NCBI GenBank assembly: GCA_005879315.1
Contig: VBLC01000109.1
Span: 1-53,459 of the forward strand
Direction of reading: 5' to 3'
Source of the DNA: Deltaproteobacteria bacterium
Lineage (GTDB): Bacteria; Myxococcota; Myxococcia; Myxococcales; 40CM-4-68-19
DNA length: 53,459 nucleotides
Each line of letters opens with the position of its first letter. The first letter of the stretch is position 1. Below, piece after piece: positions 24,386 through 32,641 of the stretch. The notes below the pieces were generated by a model, which made no database searches, was not told where the DNA came from, and saw only the letters and a list, made by a program, of their open reading frames with translations. Position numbers and translations under genes: made by a program.

Positions 24386-27300
24386 ATGCGTCGCAATTCC
24401 AGAATCATCGTGAGAGCCGTGTGCGCGCTCGCAGCGATCGCGGCCGTCGCGCCGCGCGCGGTCAAGGCTTACGACCAATGGCAAGAGACCCGCAGACAGG
24501 CGTGGATGGCTCAGGCGAAAGCCGCCATCGAGTCGGGACAGGAGCAGCTTCCCCCTGTGCCGCTCGGGGTCACGCTGGTCGACGACGTCGAGGGCAAGCC
24601 CGGCCAGGAGATGGACGATCCCCAAGCGCGCGAGCTGCAGCAGTTGCTCATGTTCGGCTCCCGCACCCCGGAATATCAGGCAGACATCCTTCGCACTGCC
24701 GTGCTGGAACAGCAGAAGGCGACGGCCATCGCAACGGCGTTGCAGACGGACCGGACGGTAGCGCCTCTCGCCGGCATCGCATCGAGCGTCGTGGCGGCGA
24801 ACCTCGGTCCGGCGGGTGCGCGGTCCGAGTTCAACGGCAGCTTTTACAAGGCGCAGGATACCGGCCGCATTCGCGCCATCCGCGTCCACCCGGCGGATGC
24901 CAACACGGTCTACATCGCCACCTCGGGCGGAGGCCTCTGGAAGACCACCAACTTCCACACCGCGTCGCCGCAGTGGGCGCCTTTGATGGATTCGCTCGTC
25001 GGCTCCATCGACCTGGGCGCTATGGATATCGATCCGAGCAACCCGAGCACGATCTACGTCGGCACCGGCGAGCATGGCGACGGCCTTCCCGGCGGCGCCA
25101 TTCTCAAGAGCACCGATGGCGGCGCGACCTGGAGCACGCCGGTGCAGCTGACCGGCACCTATACTTCCGGCACTTCCAGCGTCACGGCCACTTCGACGCA
25201 GGTGCGATCGCTAGCCGTAGATCCGAACAACTCGAACATCGTGGTGGCTAGCGGGGATCGCGCCTTCTATCGTTCTGTCGACGGCGGCGCCACCTGGGCG
25301 GTGATCAACCTGCCTGCTCCGGCGGCCTACAACCTTTCCGCCACCTTCACCCAAGCGATTCTCGGCGCGTGGGACATCGTCTATCTCGGCACGGCGAGCG
25401 GCCAGTCGCAGTGGGCTCTCAGCGGCGTGTACGGCTGCCCAGGCTTCTTTGCGCCGGTGCGATTCGGAAGCGTGGCCAACTGCACCACCGTCAATAGCAA
25501 AGGCCCTACCACCGGAAACCTGGGCGACATCTGGAAGAGCGCCGACAGCGGCGTGACCTGGACGTCGATGCGGGTGAACAGCAAGCTGCCGACGCAGGAT
25601 CCAACCTGGGGCATCACGCCGGACACAACGGGGCTGCCGGACATCGGTCGCACCGCGCTGGGCGGCGCGTCCAATGTCGATCCCAACCTGGCCGCGATCT
25701 ACGCCGAGGGCGCCTCGGTCGACGACAACAACTCGAAGACGGTGATCCTCTTCAGCTCGCGCGACGGCGGCGCGACCTGGAACAAGCTTGGCACACCGAA
25801 ATCGACCAACCTGACCAATCCGACCATCAGTACTGCCTGCACCAGCCTTGACATCGGCCACAACCAGAGCTGGTACAACCTCGCGGTCGGCGTCGACCCC
25901 GGCAATCCCGACCGCGCAATGGTGGGCGGCAACCTCTGCAGCGCGAGGACGGTCGACGGCGGGGCCACCTGGCAGCTCACCAGCCATTGGCTGCCGAGCA
26001 GCGGCACCTCCGAGACGAGCGACGGAGCCGGCGCGCTCCCTTACGTGCATGCCGACTGGCACACCATCACCATCTCGCGCGTCGGCGGCCGTTTCGTCAC
26101 GCTGGTCGGCTGTGACGGCGGCCTCCACTCGTCGTACAGCGTCTTCGACATCACGCCCACGCAGCTGGCGAGCTGGAACCAGCCCGACTACGGCCTGATC
26201 ACGCACCTCCCCTACGGCCACGGCACCGGAGATCCGGTTCTGGGCAACGCGCGCGTATTCTACGCGGGCTTCCAGGACAACGGCACCCGTTGGCGGCTGA
26301 GCCATACCGAGAACGTCGATCTCGTCACTACCCTCAATTGGGACCAGATCGTCGGCGGCGACGGCACGGGCAACGCCGTGGCGACGGACGTGAATGGGCA
26401 GAACGCCGTCTATTGGGGCGGCACACCGGGCGCGCGCCGGTTCTGCCGGCCGACGCAATCGCGCGACTGCGGCGTCGCCACGCACATCACTGACGGTACG
26501 GAGTTCTCGAACTGGATCCGCGCCTTGAATCCGAACCTGCCGAGCGGAGACTCCGAACCGTTCACCCTCCGCTTCAGCCCCACCTACGACAGCGCCTCGA
26601 GCGTGATCAGCGCGAGCACGTTCAACGTCTTCAAGATCAGCGTCGACTCGAACGACGCCTTCAGCTACACGCGCCTCACGCCGGCCGGCCTGCCCGGCGG
26701 GCGCAACACGCAACTGCAGGCGGTCTACGCCTCGCCGTGGCCCTACCAGATCAACGGCACGCCGACGCGCGTCTACGGCGTGGTGGTCACCGGCGGCCGC
26801 TTCGTCACTCTGGCCGATACGGGGGTCGGCACGCCGACCCTGAGCCTCTCGGCCACGCAGATGCAGTTCAACGGCACGACCGTCACCGGCTCGAGCAGCA
26901 TGGCCTTCCCGCGCGTGCCGGAGGATTTCGGCGCGCCGACGGGTACGGCGGTCACCAACACTTATCTGGGCGCGACGGTGAACCCAACGCCCGCCGCGAT
27001 GGGCAAGCTCTTCAAGACCATCGACAACGGAGCGCACTGGATTCCAGTGCACGGCAACGGCACGCCGGCGCCGGGAGGGGGCACCCTGGATCTGCCCAAC
27101 ATTCCCGTCTACGTCGTGCGCGTCGACTACAGCGACCCGACGGAGAAGACCTGGTACGTCGGGACCGAGCTCGGCTTCTACCGGACCACCGACGGCGGCA
27201 ATACCTGGGCCCGATACGGCAGCGTGCCGGCGGCGCGCATCATCGACGCGACGGTCTCGCTCAATGGCAGCTTGATCCGCCTCTCGGCATACGGCCGCGG

Positions 27301-27568
27301 GCTCTGGGAGATGTACCCGCACAGCGAGAACGGGTCCGCCGCGGGCGACGGCGACTGGGACAAGAACGGCGTGGTCGATTTCCGCGACCTGATCGCCGTC
27401 TCCTCGCGCTTGGGCAAGACGCAGGCGATGAACGACAACAACACCGCTGACGTCCCCGCTTTCTTCCAGGAGCCGCGCTACGACGCGGCCTCCGATACGA
27501 ACTCGGACGGGAACCTCGATGACACCGACCTCGGCGGCGTCATCGCGAAGTTCGGAGGCACGCCATGA
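24386..27568 (+). CDS. Secreted VPS10/sialidase-like beta-propeller protein with dockerin-like tail
   Basis: A 1060-residue exported protein. ATG 24386 follows GGAGG by 6 nt; the N-terminus is signal-like (RIIVRAVCALAAIAAVAPRA). From about 150 to 950 it has VPS10/BNR propeller repeats: 'SGGGLWKTTNF', 'LKSTDGGATWS', 'YRSVDGGATWAVI', 'FSSRDGGATWNKLG', 'FYRTTDGGNTWARYG'. The last 75 residues hold two EF-hand-like dockerin loops, 'DWDKNGVVDFRDLIAVSSRLG' near 987 and 'DTNSDGNLDDTDLGGVIAKFG' near 1036, as in type I dockerins that bind cohesins. The catalytic residues of true sialidases are not evident. It overlaps the next gene by 4 nt. Confidence 0.88.
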   Translation: MRRNSRIIVRAVCALAAIAAVAPRAVKAYDQWQETRRQAWMAQAKAAIESGQEQLPPVPLGVTLVDDVEGKPGQEMDDPQARELQQLLMFGSRTPEYQADILRTAVLEQQKATAIATALQTDRTVAPLAGIASSVVAANLGPAGARSEFNGSFYKAQDTGRIRAIRVHPADANTVYIATSGGGLWKTTNFHTASPQWAPLMDSLVGSIDLGAMDIDPSNPSTIYVGTGEHGDGLPGGAILKSTDGGATWSTPVQLTGTYTSGTSSVTATSTQVRSLAVDPNNSNIVVASGDRAFYRSVDGGATWAVINLPAPAAYNLSATFTQAILGAWDIVYLGTASGQSQWALSGVYGCPGFFAPVRFGSVANCTTVNSKGPTTGNLGDIWKSADSGVTWTSMRVNSKLPTQDPTWGITPDTTGLPDIGRTALGGASNVDPNLAAIYAEGASVDDNNSKTVILFSSRDGGATWNKLGTPKSTNLTNPTISTACTSLDIGHNQSWYNLAVGVDPGNPDRAMVGGNLCSARTVDGGATWQLTSHWLPSSGTSETSDGAGALPYVHADWHTITISRVGGRFVTLVGCDGGLHSSYSVFDITPTQLASWNQPDYGLITHLPYGHGTGDPVLGNARVFYAGFQDNGTRWRLSHTENVDLVTTLNWDQIVGGDGTGNAVATDVNGQNAVYWGGTPGARRFCRPTQSRDCGVATHITDGTEFSNWIRALNPNLPSGDSEPFTLRFSPTYDSASSVISASTFNVFKISVDSNDAFSYTRLTPAGLPGGRNTQLQAVYASPWPYQINGTPTRVYGVVVTGGRFVTLADTGVGTPTLSLSATQMQFNGTTVTGSSSMAFPRVPEDFGAPTGTAVTNTYLGATVNPTPAAMGKLFKTIDNGAHWIPVHGNGTPAPGGGTLDLPNIPVYVVRVDYSDPTEKTWYVGTELGFYRTTDGGNTWARYGSVPAARIIDATVSLNGSLIRLSAYGRGLWEMYPHSENGSAAGDGDWDKNGVVDFRDLIAVSSRLGKTQAMNDNNTADVPAFFQEPRYDAASDTNSDGNLDDTDLGGVIAKFGGTP

Positions 27569-30500
27569 ACCGCACCGCGAACCTCGCGATCGCAGCGCTC
27601 GCGCTCTTGGCTGCGTGCTCGGGCAAGGAGTCTACGCACGTCGACCTGTTCCAGGCCTCGCCAGCGACCATCCAGGCGGGCGAGTCGACGACGCTGTTGT
27701 TCGCCACCAGCAACGCCAAGTCGATGACCATCGACAACGGAGTCGGCGATGTGACCGGTAAGTCGTCGATCGTCGTCACGCCCGCAATGACGACTGCCTA
27801 CACTCTGACGGCGGTCTCCAAGGACAACAAGGCCGACACGTCGTCGGTGACGGTGACCGTCGTGCCGGCGCGAGCATCGGCGTTTCTCGTCGAGCTGCCG
27901 GCGACGGCGATCGCGGGCCAGGCTGTGACGGTGACCGTGACGGCGTTGCGCGCCGACGACACGGCGCTCGACGCATTCGTCGGCTCGGCCACGCTATCGA
28001 CGGACGACGTCCAGGCCACCTTGCCAGCGTCAGTGGTCTTTGCAGCCGGCGCGCACGGCAAGGCCACTGCGCAGGTCACTTTCAAGACGGCCGGCGCCCA
28101 CCAGATCGGCGCGGGCAATGCGGCGAATTCGGCAGCCCGCGGAGGTGCCAGCGTCACCGTCAAGAACGCTGCGGCGTCCAAGCTCACGCTGTCGGGGCTG
28201 CCGGCCAATGTGCGCGCTGGCGATACCGTCAGCGTGCGCGTGGCGGCGCTAGACGCGTTCGGGAACTTCGCCGTCGACTATCGCGGCACGGTCGCCCTAT
28301 CGACGAACGACGCATCGGCGACGCTTCCTGCGGCGGCGGCACTCGGCGCCGCCGATGCGGGCGTGCGGAGCTTTGGCATTTCATTCGCCACCTCGGGCGC
28401 CGCTACGCTGGCCGCCAGTGACGGCGCGCTAAGCGCCAGCGCCACGGCCACTGTGCGCAACGCGCCAGCGAGCCGCATCGCGGTCGGCCTGACCGCAGAC
28501 AGCGTCACCGCCGGCGACAATCTGTCGATCGCCGTGATGATGCTCGACCGCTTCGACAACGGGGCCGTCGATTACATGGGCACGGTCCACCTGCTCTCCA
28601 GCGACGCCGCCGCGCCGACATTCGCCGACGTCGCTTTCGGCGCTACAGATCAAGGCAGCAAGTCCATCTCGGTGACGCTCGTCACCGAGGGAACGCAGGT
28701 CATCCTCGCGCAGGACGCGGCTTCGCCGGCTTTGACCGGCGCCAACTCGGTCCGCGTCAAGCACGGCGTCGCGATCAAGTACGCTCTCTCGGCGCTGCCC
28801 GGCGCGGCCGCGGCGGGCGATCCGCTCCCGCTGACGATCACCGCGCTCGATGCGCACAACAACGTGGTCACGGACTACGCCGGGACGGCGCATGTTTCTT
28901 CGGCCGACACGACGGATCGTCTGCCGGCCGACGGCAGCTTTTCGGGCGGCGTGCGCACCGTATCGCTCGCGTTCGTCAAGGCCGCCTCGCACTTCGTCTC
29001 GGTGAACGAAGTGGGCGGCTCGATCACGGCGACCTCGACCACCACTGCCGTCGGCCCGGCAGCCGCCAGCGTCCTCCAGATCACGGGGCCAGGCTCGGCC
29101 ACGTCCGGCGCAACCGCGACGTGGCAGGTCAGCGCCTTCGATCCATACGGCAACCTGGCCACGGGATATCGCGGAACCGTTCATATTTCGAGCGACGACG
29201 GCGCGGCGTTACTGCCTGCCGACTTTGCGTTCGGGTCAGCGACGTCAGGAACGAAGCAGTTCTCCGCCACGATGGCGACGGCGGGGGCGCACACGCTGAG
29301 TGTCGCCGACACCGCGTCCTCATCGATACGCGGCGGGCTGATCGTGCAGGTCTCGCCAGGAGCCGCCGCGAGCTACCAGCTTTCATCGTTGCCGGCGACC
29401 ACGACTGCGGGCTCGCCCATCGCGGTGACCGTCACGGCGCGCGATGCGCACGGGAACGTCGCCACCGGTGAGACTTCCAGCGCGCACTTCTCGACTGGCG
29501 AGGCAACGGACGTGCTCCCGGCCGACCCGGCGTTCTCTGCCGGCGTCCTCTCGGTCTCCGTCTCGCTGCTCAAGGCGGGCACGCGCGCGCTGACCGTCTC
29601 ACAGGTCGGCGGCTCGCTGCAGGCGGTATCCGCGAACGTGCAGGTGAACCCAGCCGCGGCGGCGTCACTCGCGCTGGGAGGAGCGGGAGCAAGCACTGCC
29701 GGAGACGCAGTGTCGTTCACGGCCACCGCCCACGACGCGTATGGCAACCAGGCCACCGGCTACGCAGCGATAGTGCACGTCACGAGCAGCGATGGGCAGG
29801 CCGTTACGCCGGCGGACTTCGCAGCCGCCGTGGGTGCCGCAAATTTCCAGGTGACGTTCAAGACCACAGGCCTGCAGACGGTCCAGATCGGCGACGGCAG
29901 CATTTCGACATCCAGTTCCGTCACCGTCTCGGCGGCAGCCGCCGTATCCCTGGCGGTCTCGGATGTCCCCGCGTCAGCGAACGCCGGCGACTCGCTGCCC
30001 GCCAACGTCACTGCCAAGGATCTCTACGGCAACGTCGCGCCGACGTATGCCGGTACCGTCTCGTTCACGACCGACGGCGACGGCAAGGCCGCTCTGCCCG
30101 CCAGCTACGCATTCACGCCGGGCGATGGCGGTCGGCACACATTCAGCTTCGCGCTCGGCACCACCGGCACCTGGAAGCTCGGCGTATCGGACGGGCACTT
30201 CAGCGCCACCAGCGCAGGCACGTTGGTTTCGCCCGGCGTGGTCGACCGCTTCGTCATCGCAAGTCTTCCTTTGTCGGCACATGCCGGTGATGCACTCTCC
30301 GCCATCATCACCGCCAAGGACCGCTTCGGGAACACCACGACCAGCTACGCAGGCACCCTGCACAGCGTGCTCACGGATACCGCCGCCCCGGTGGTGAGCG
30401 ACAAGCAGGCCTCGGCCGGGTCGGCGACCATTTCCTTCACCTTGGTGACGGTGGGCAAGCAATCGATCATCGTCTCCGACGCCGCATTTTCGTCGCTGAG

Positions 30501-32241
30501 CAGCTCGAGCGAGCTCGAGGTGACGCCTGCTGCGGCGACCCGTTATCAGCTTGCGACGTTGCCGGCGATGGCCGTCGCCGGACAGCCTCTGACGCTGGCG
30601 GCGCTCGCGCTCGATGACTTCGGCAACGTCGACACGAGCTACGCGGCGCTCGCGCACGTGGCGGGGAGCACCGGGGACGAGTTATCCCCAGACAGCGCCT
30701 TCAGCGCCGGCCGGCTCTCGGTGGGCGTCTCGTTCACCAAGATTGGCTCGCACAAGGTCACGCTCAGCGAAGTGAACGGCACCATCTCGAAAGACTCGAG
30801 CTTCGTCTCGGTGACCTCCGACGATGCCGTCGCACTGTCGGTTGCGCCGAACGCGGCCACCGCAGTAGCAGGCGCAGGCGCTGACTTCACGGTCACAGCA
30901 CGCGATCGTTTCGACAACCAGGTCGCTACTTACGCGGGGCAAGTCGACTTCACCTCCAACGACGCGCAGTTCGTCTCGCCCGGGCCGCACACTTTCAATT
31001 CGGGCGACGCCGGCTCGCACGCGTTCACGGCCACTTTCAAGACGGCGGGCGTGGCACGGGTCGATGTGCGCGACACCTCGGCCACCTCGATCTCGGGCGG
31101 CGCGGCTTGGACGGTCGTGCCGGGCGCGGCGGTGTCCTGCGCGGTCGACCAGACGCCCACCGCGGCGGCACCCGTCACGCAGATCACCTTCCGGGTGACG
31201 ATCAGCGACGCATTCGCGAACAAGGCTACCAATTACCAGGGAACCATCGGCGTTGCTTCCAGCGACGGAGGAGCGCAGTTCGCGAGCAGCAGCGTCACGT
31301 ACGATCCATCGGTAGACCGGGGCTCGCACATCTTCACGGTGTCCTTCGGCGCGAACGGCCTGAAGCAGCTGACGGCGACGGACAGCGCCAACTCGACGCT
31401 CACCTGCTCGCAGCAAGTGATGGTCGAGCCCCTGGTGCACTACGTGGTGGCGCTGCCTGCCGACGCGAATGTCGGCGTGCCGACCAGCATCACCATCACC
31501 GTGCAGGACGCGACCAACCAGATCATCACGAACTACGCCCAGACGGTGGTGCTCACCTCGAGCGACAACGGTGTGACTCCGCCGGGTCCCGTGGCGTTCG
31601 ACGGCTCGCAAAACGGCACGACCACCGTACAGGTGACCTTCGCCAGCCTTGGCGTACAGACAGTGGTCGCGACACAACAAAACAATTCCGTCATCACCGG
31701 CAGCGGCGCGACGAACGTGCACGGCCTGGTCTATAGCGACCCGCCCGCTGGACTGGGCGTGGTGCGGTTGATCGCCAATCGCGGCGTGACCACGCCCGGG
31801 CTCGTACAGCTCGACCTGGTCGCGGCGCAAGGAGTGCCGATCGGCTATGGCGTGGGCATGAACCTGCCGGCGAGCACGTCGCGCGTGCTTCCCGACGATA
31901 CGATGCTCGTGACAGGCAACGTCTTCGACCCAGGCGACGGCACGCGCGAGACGCGCGCAGTCGCCGCATCGCTCACAATGCTGGGTCCGACGGCGAATGT
32001 CCTCTATACCGGCCTCAGCTCGAAGAACGCGGGCGTGCGGCCGGTGGTCCGGGACGTCAAGATCGCTGCGGGCGGCCTTTTCTACTCCATCCGCCTCAAG
32101 CTGAATCCGGCCGCGCAGCCGGGTGTGGTGTTCGACGGTGCAATCGCAATGGCGAACTTCCGCGCGGCCGTGCGCGACCGGCTTGGCAACGACACGGTGG
32201 CGCAGTCCGACTTCGCGGTCGGAAGGCTCGAAGTCCGCTGA
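27565..32241 (+). CDS. Giant Ig-like repeat lipoprotein (1558 residues)
   Basis: The lipobox 'LLAACSGK' (C18) anchors it to the envelope. An N-terminal Ig-like domain ('ASPATIQAGESTTLLFATSN') is followed by about 13 tandem repeats of roughly 95-100 residues. Each opens with a 'LP..A.AGD.....VTA.DAFGN....Y.GTV..SS' pattern and ends with '...AG.....V.D......' strands; the repeats resemble Big_1/filamin-type adhesion modules. The C-terminal 180 residues, from 'YSDPPAGLGVVRLIANRGV', are different in kind and unassigned. ATG 27565 overlaps the upstream TGA (ATGA), so it is coexpressed with the dockerin-tailed propeller protein. It is a likely surface stalk or scaffold. Confidence 0.88.
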   Translation: MNRTANLAIAALALLAACSGKESTHVDLFQASPATIQAGESTTLLFATSNAKSMTIDNGVGDVTGKSSIVVTPAMTTAYTLTAVSKDNKADTSSVTVTVVPARASAFLVELPATAIAGQAVTVTVTALRADDTALDAFVGSATLSTDDVQATLPASVVFAAGAHGKATAQVTFKTAGAHQIGAGNAANSAARGGASVTVKNAAASKLTLSGLPANVRAGDTVSVRVAALDAFGNFAVDYRGTVALSTNDASATLPAAAALGAADAGVRSFGISFATSGAATLAASDGALSASATATVRNAPASRIAVGLTADSVTAGDNLSIAVMMLDRFDNGAVDYMGTVHLLSSDAAAPTFADVAFGATDQGSKSISVTLVTEGTQVILAQDAASPALTGANSVRVKHGVAIKYALSALPGAAAAGDPLPLTITALDAHNNVVTDYAGTAHVSSADTTDRLPADGSFSGGVRTVSLAFVKAASHFVSVNEVGGSITATSTTTAVGPAAASVLQITGPGSATSGATATWQVSAFDPYGNLATGYRGTVHISSDDGAALLPADFAFGSATSGTKQFSATMATAGAHTLSVADTASSSIRGGLIVQVSPGAAASYQLSSLPATTTAGSPIAVTVTARDAHGNVATGETSSAHFSTGEATDVLPADPAFSAGVLSVSVSLLKAGTRALTVSQVGGSLQAVSANVQVNPAAAASLALGGAGASTAGDAVSFTATAHDAYGNQATGYAAIVHVTSSDGQAVTPADFAAAVGAANFQVTFKTTGLQTVQIGDGSISTSSSVTVSAAAAVSLAVSDVPASANAGDSLPANVTAKDLYGNVAPTYAGTVSFTTDGDGKAALPASYAFTPGDGGRHTFSFALGTTGTWKLGVSDGHFSATSAGTLVSPGVVDRFVIASLPLSAHAGDALSAIITAKDRFGNTTTSYAGTLHSVLTDTAAPVVSDKQASAGSATISFTLVTVGKQSIIVSDAAFSSLSSSSELEVTPAAATRYQLATLPAMAVAGQPLTLAALALDDFGNVDTSYAALAHVAGSTGDELSPDSAFSAGRLSVGVSFTKIGSHKVTLSEVNGTISKDSSFVSVTSDDAVALSVAPNAATAVAGAGADFTVTARDRFDNQVATYAGQVDFTSNDAQFVSPGPHTFNSGDAGSHAFTATFKTAGVARVDVRDTSATSISGGAAWTVVPGAAVSCAVDQTPTAAAPVTQITFRVTISDAFANKATNYQGTIGVASSDGGAQFASSSVTYDPSVDRGSHIFTVSFGANGLKQLTATDSANSTLTCSQQVMVEPLVHYVVALPADANVGVPTSITITVQDATNQIITNYAQTVVLTSSDNGVTPPGPVAFDGSQNGTTTVQVTFASLGVQTVVATQQNNSVITGSGATNVHGLVYSDPPAGLGVVRLIANRGVTTPGLVQLDLVAAQGVPIGYGVGMNLPASTSRVLPDDTMLVTGNVFDPGDGTRETRAVAASLTMLGPTANVLYTGLSSKNAGVRPVVRDVKIAAGGLFYSIRLKLNPAAQPGVVFDGAIAMANFRAAVRDRLGNDTVAQSDFAVGRLEVR

Positions 32242-32641
32242 GGCAGCGCGGCATTGTCCCTTGTGCAGGGCGATGGCCGCACCGGCGGTGGCGGCTCGGG
32301 AGCGCTGTCACCGTGTAACAGCGGGAGCCCGCTGTTACGCCAACAAGGCGCGGGCGCTGCGGCTCGAGTCCGCATGTTCTGCTTCCTCCTGCAGACATGG
32401 AGCTGAGCGGGCCGTGGCTGTGAAATTTGGTCAGCCCGAGGTCAGCGAGCCCCTTCTCGAGCCGCGGCAGGAGCGCCGAGAGCCGTCTCGAGCACCTGCG
32501 GGCAGTCAATGCGCTCGTGAAGCCCGCCGGCCGCCGTTGCTGCGTTCGCGCTTGACCTACTCGCCTCCATGGCGGCGTGCCCATGCATCCTCCAGCGCCG
32601 GGGATACACTGCTGAAGGTTCCAAATCCGGGGGCGTGTCGA
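32242..32641. other. Intergenic stretch between converging genes
   Basis: This 400-nt gap contains a strong hairpin (32315-32338) and no convincing gene. Short open frames on both strands lack ribosome-binding sites and family features. Confidence 0.4.
32315..32338. terminator. Perfect 11-bp hairpin downstream of the Ig-repeat lipoprotein
   Basis: GTAACAGCGGG, AG, CCCGCTGTTAC forms a perfect dyad 74 nt after the lipoprotein stop. With a two-base centre the real loop would open further. There is no U-tract, so it may be a rho-independent-like stem for both converging operons, a transcript-end stabiliser or a protein-binding palindrome. Confidence 0.4.

Noticed and set aside
25211-27322. A 703-codon minus-strand frame opposite the dockerin-tailed propeller gene
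   Set aside because: Arg/Ala/Val-rich shadow without motifs; the plus strand has repeated BNR motifs and a good ribosome-binding site.
27900-31700. Possible DNA-level tandem repeat in the Ig-repeat gene
   Set aside because: Repeats are visible in protein sequence only; nucleotide identity between units is low, so this is ancient domain duplication.
32300-32390. tRNA-like text (CTCGAGTCC) near the hairpin at 32.3 kb
   Set aside because: No acceptor, D-arm or anticodon arm can be paired; the palindrome explains the apparent stems.
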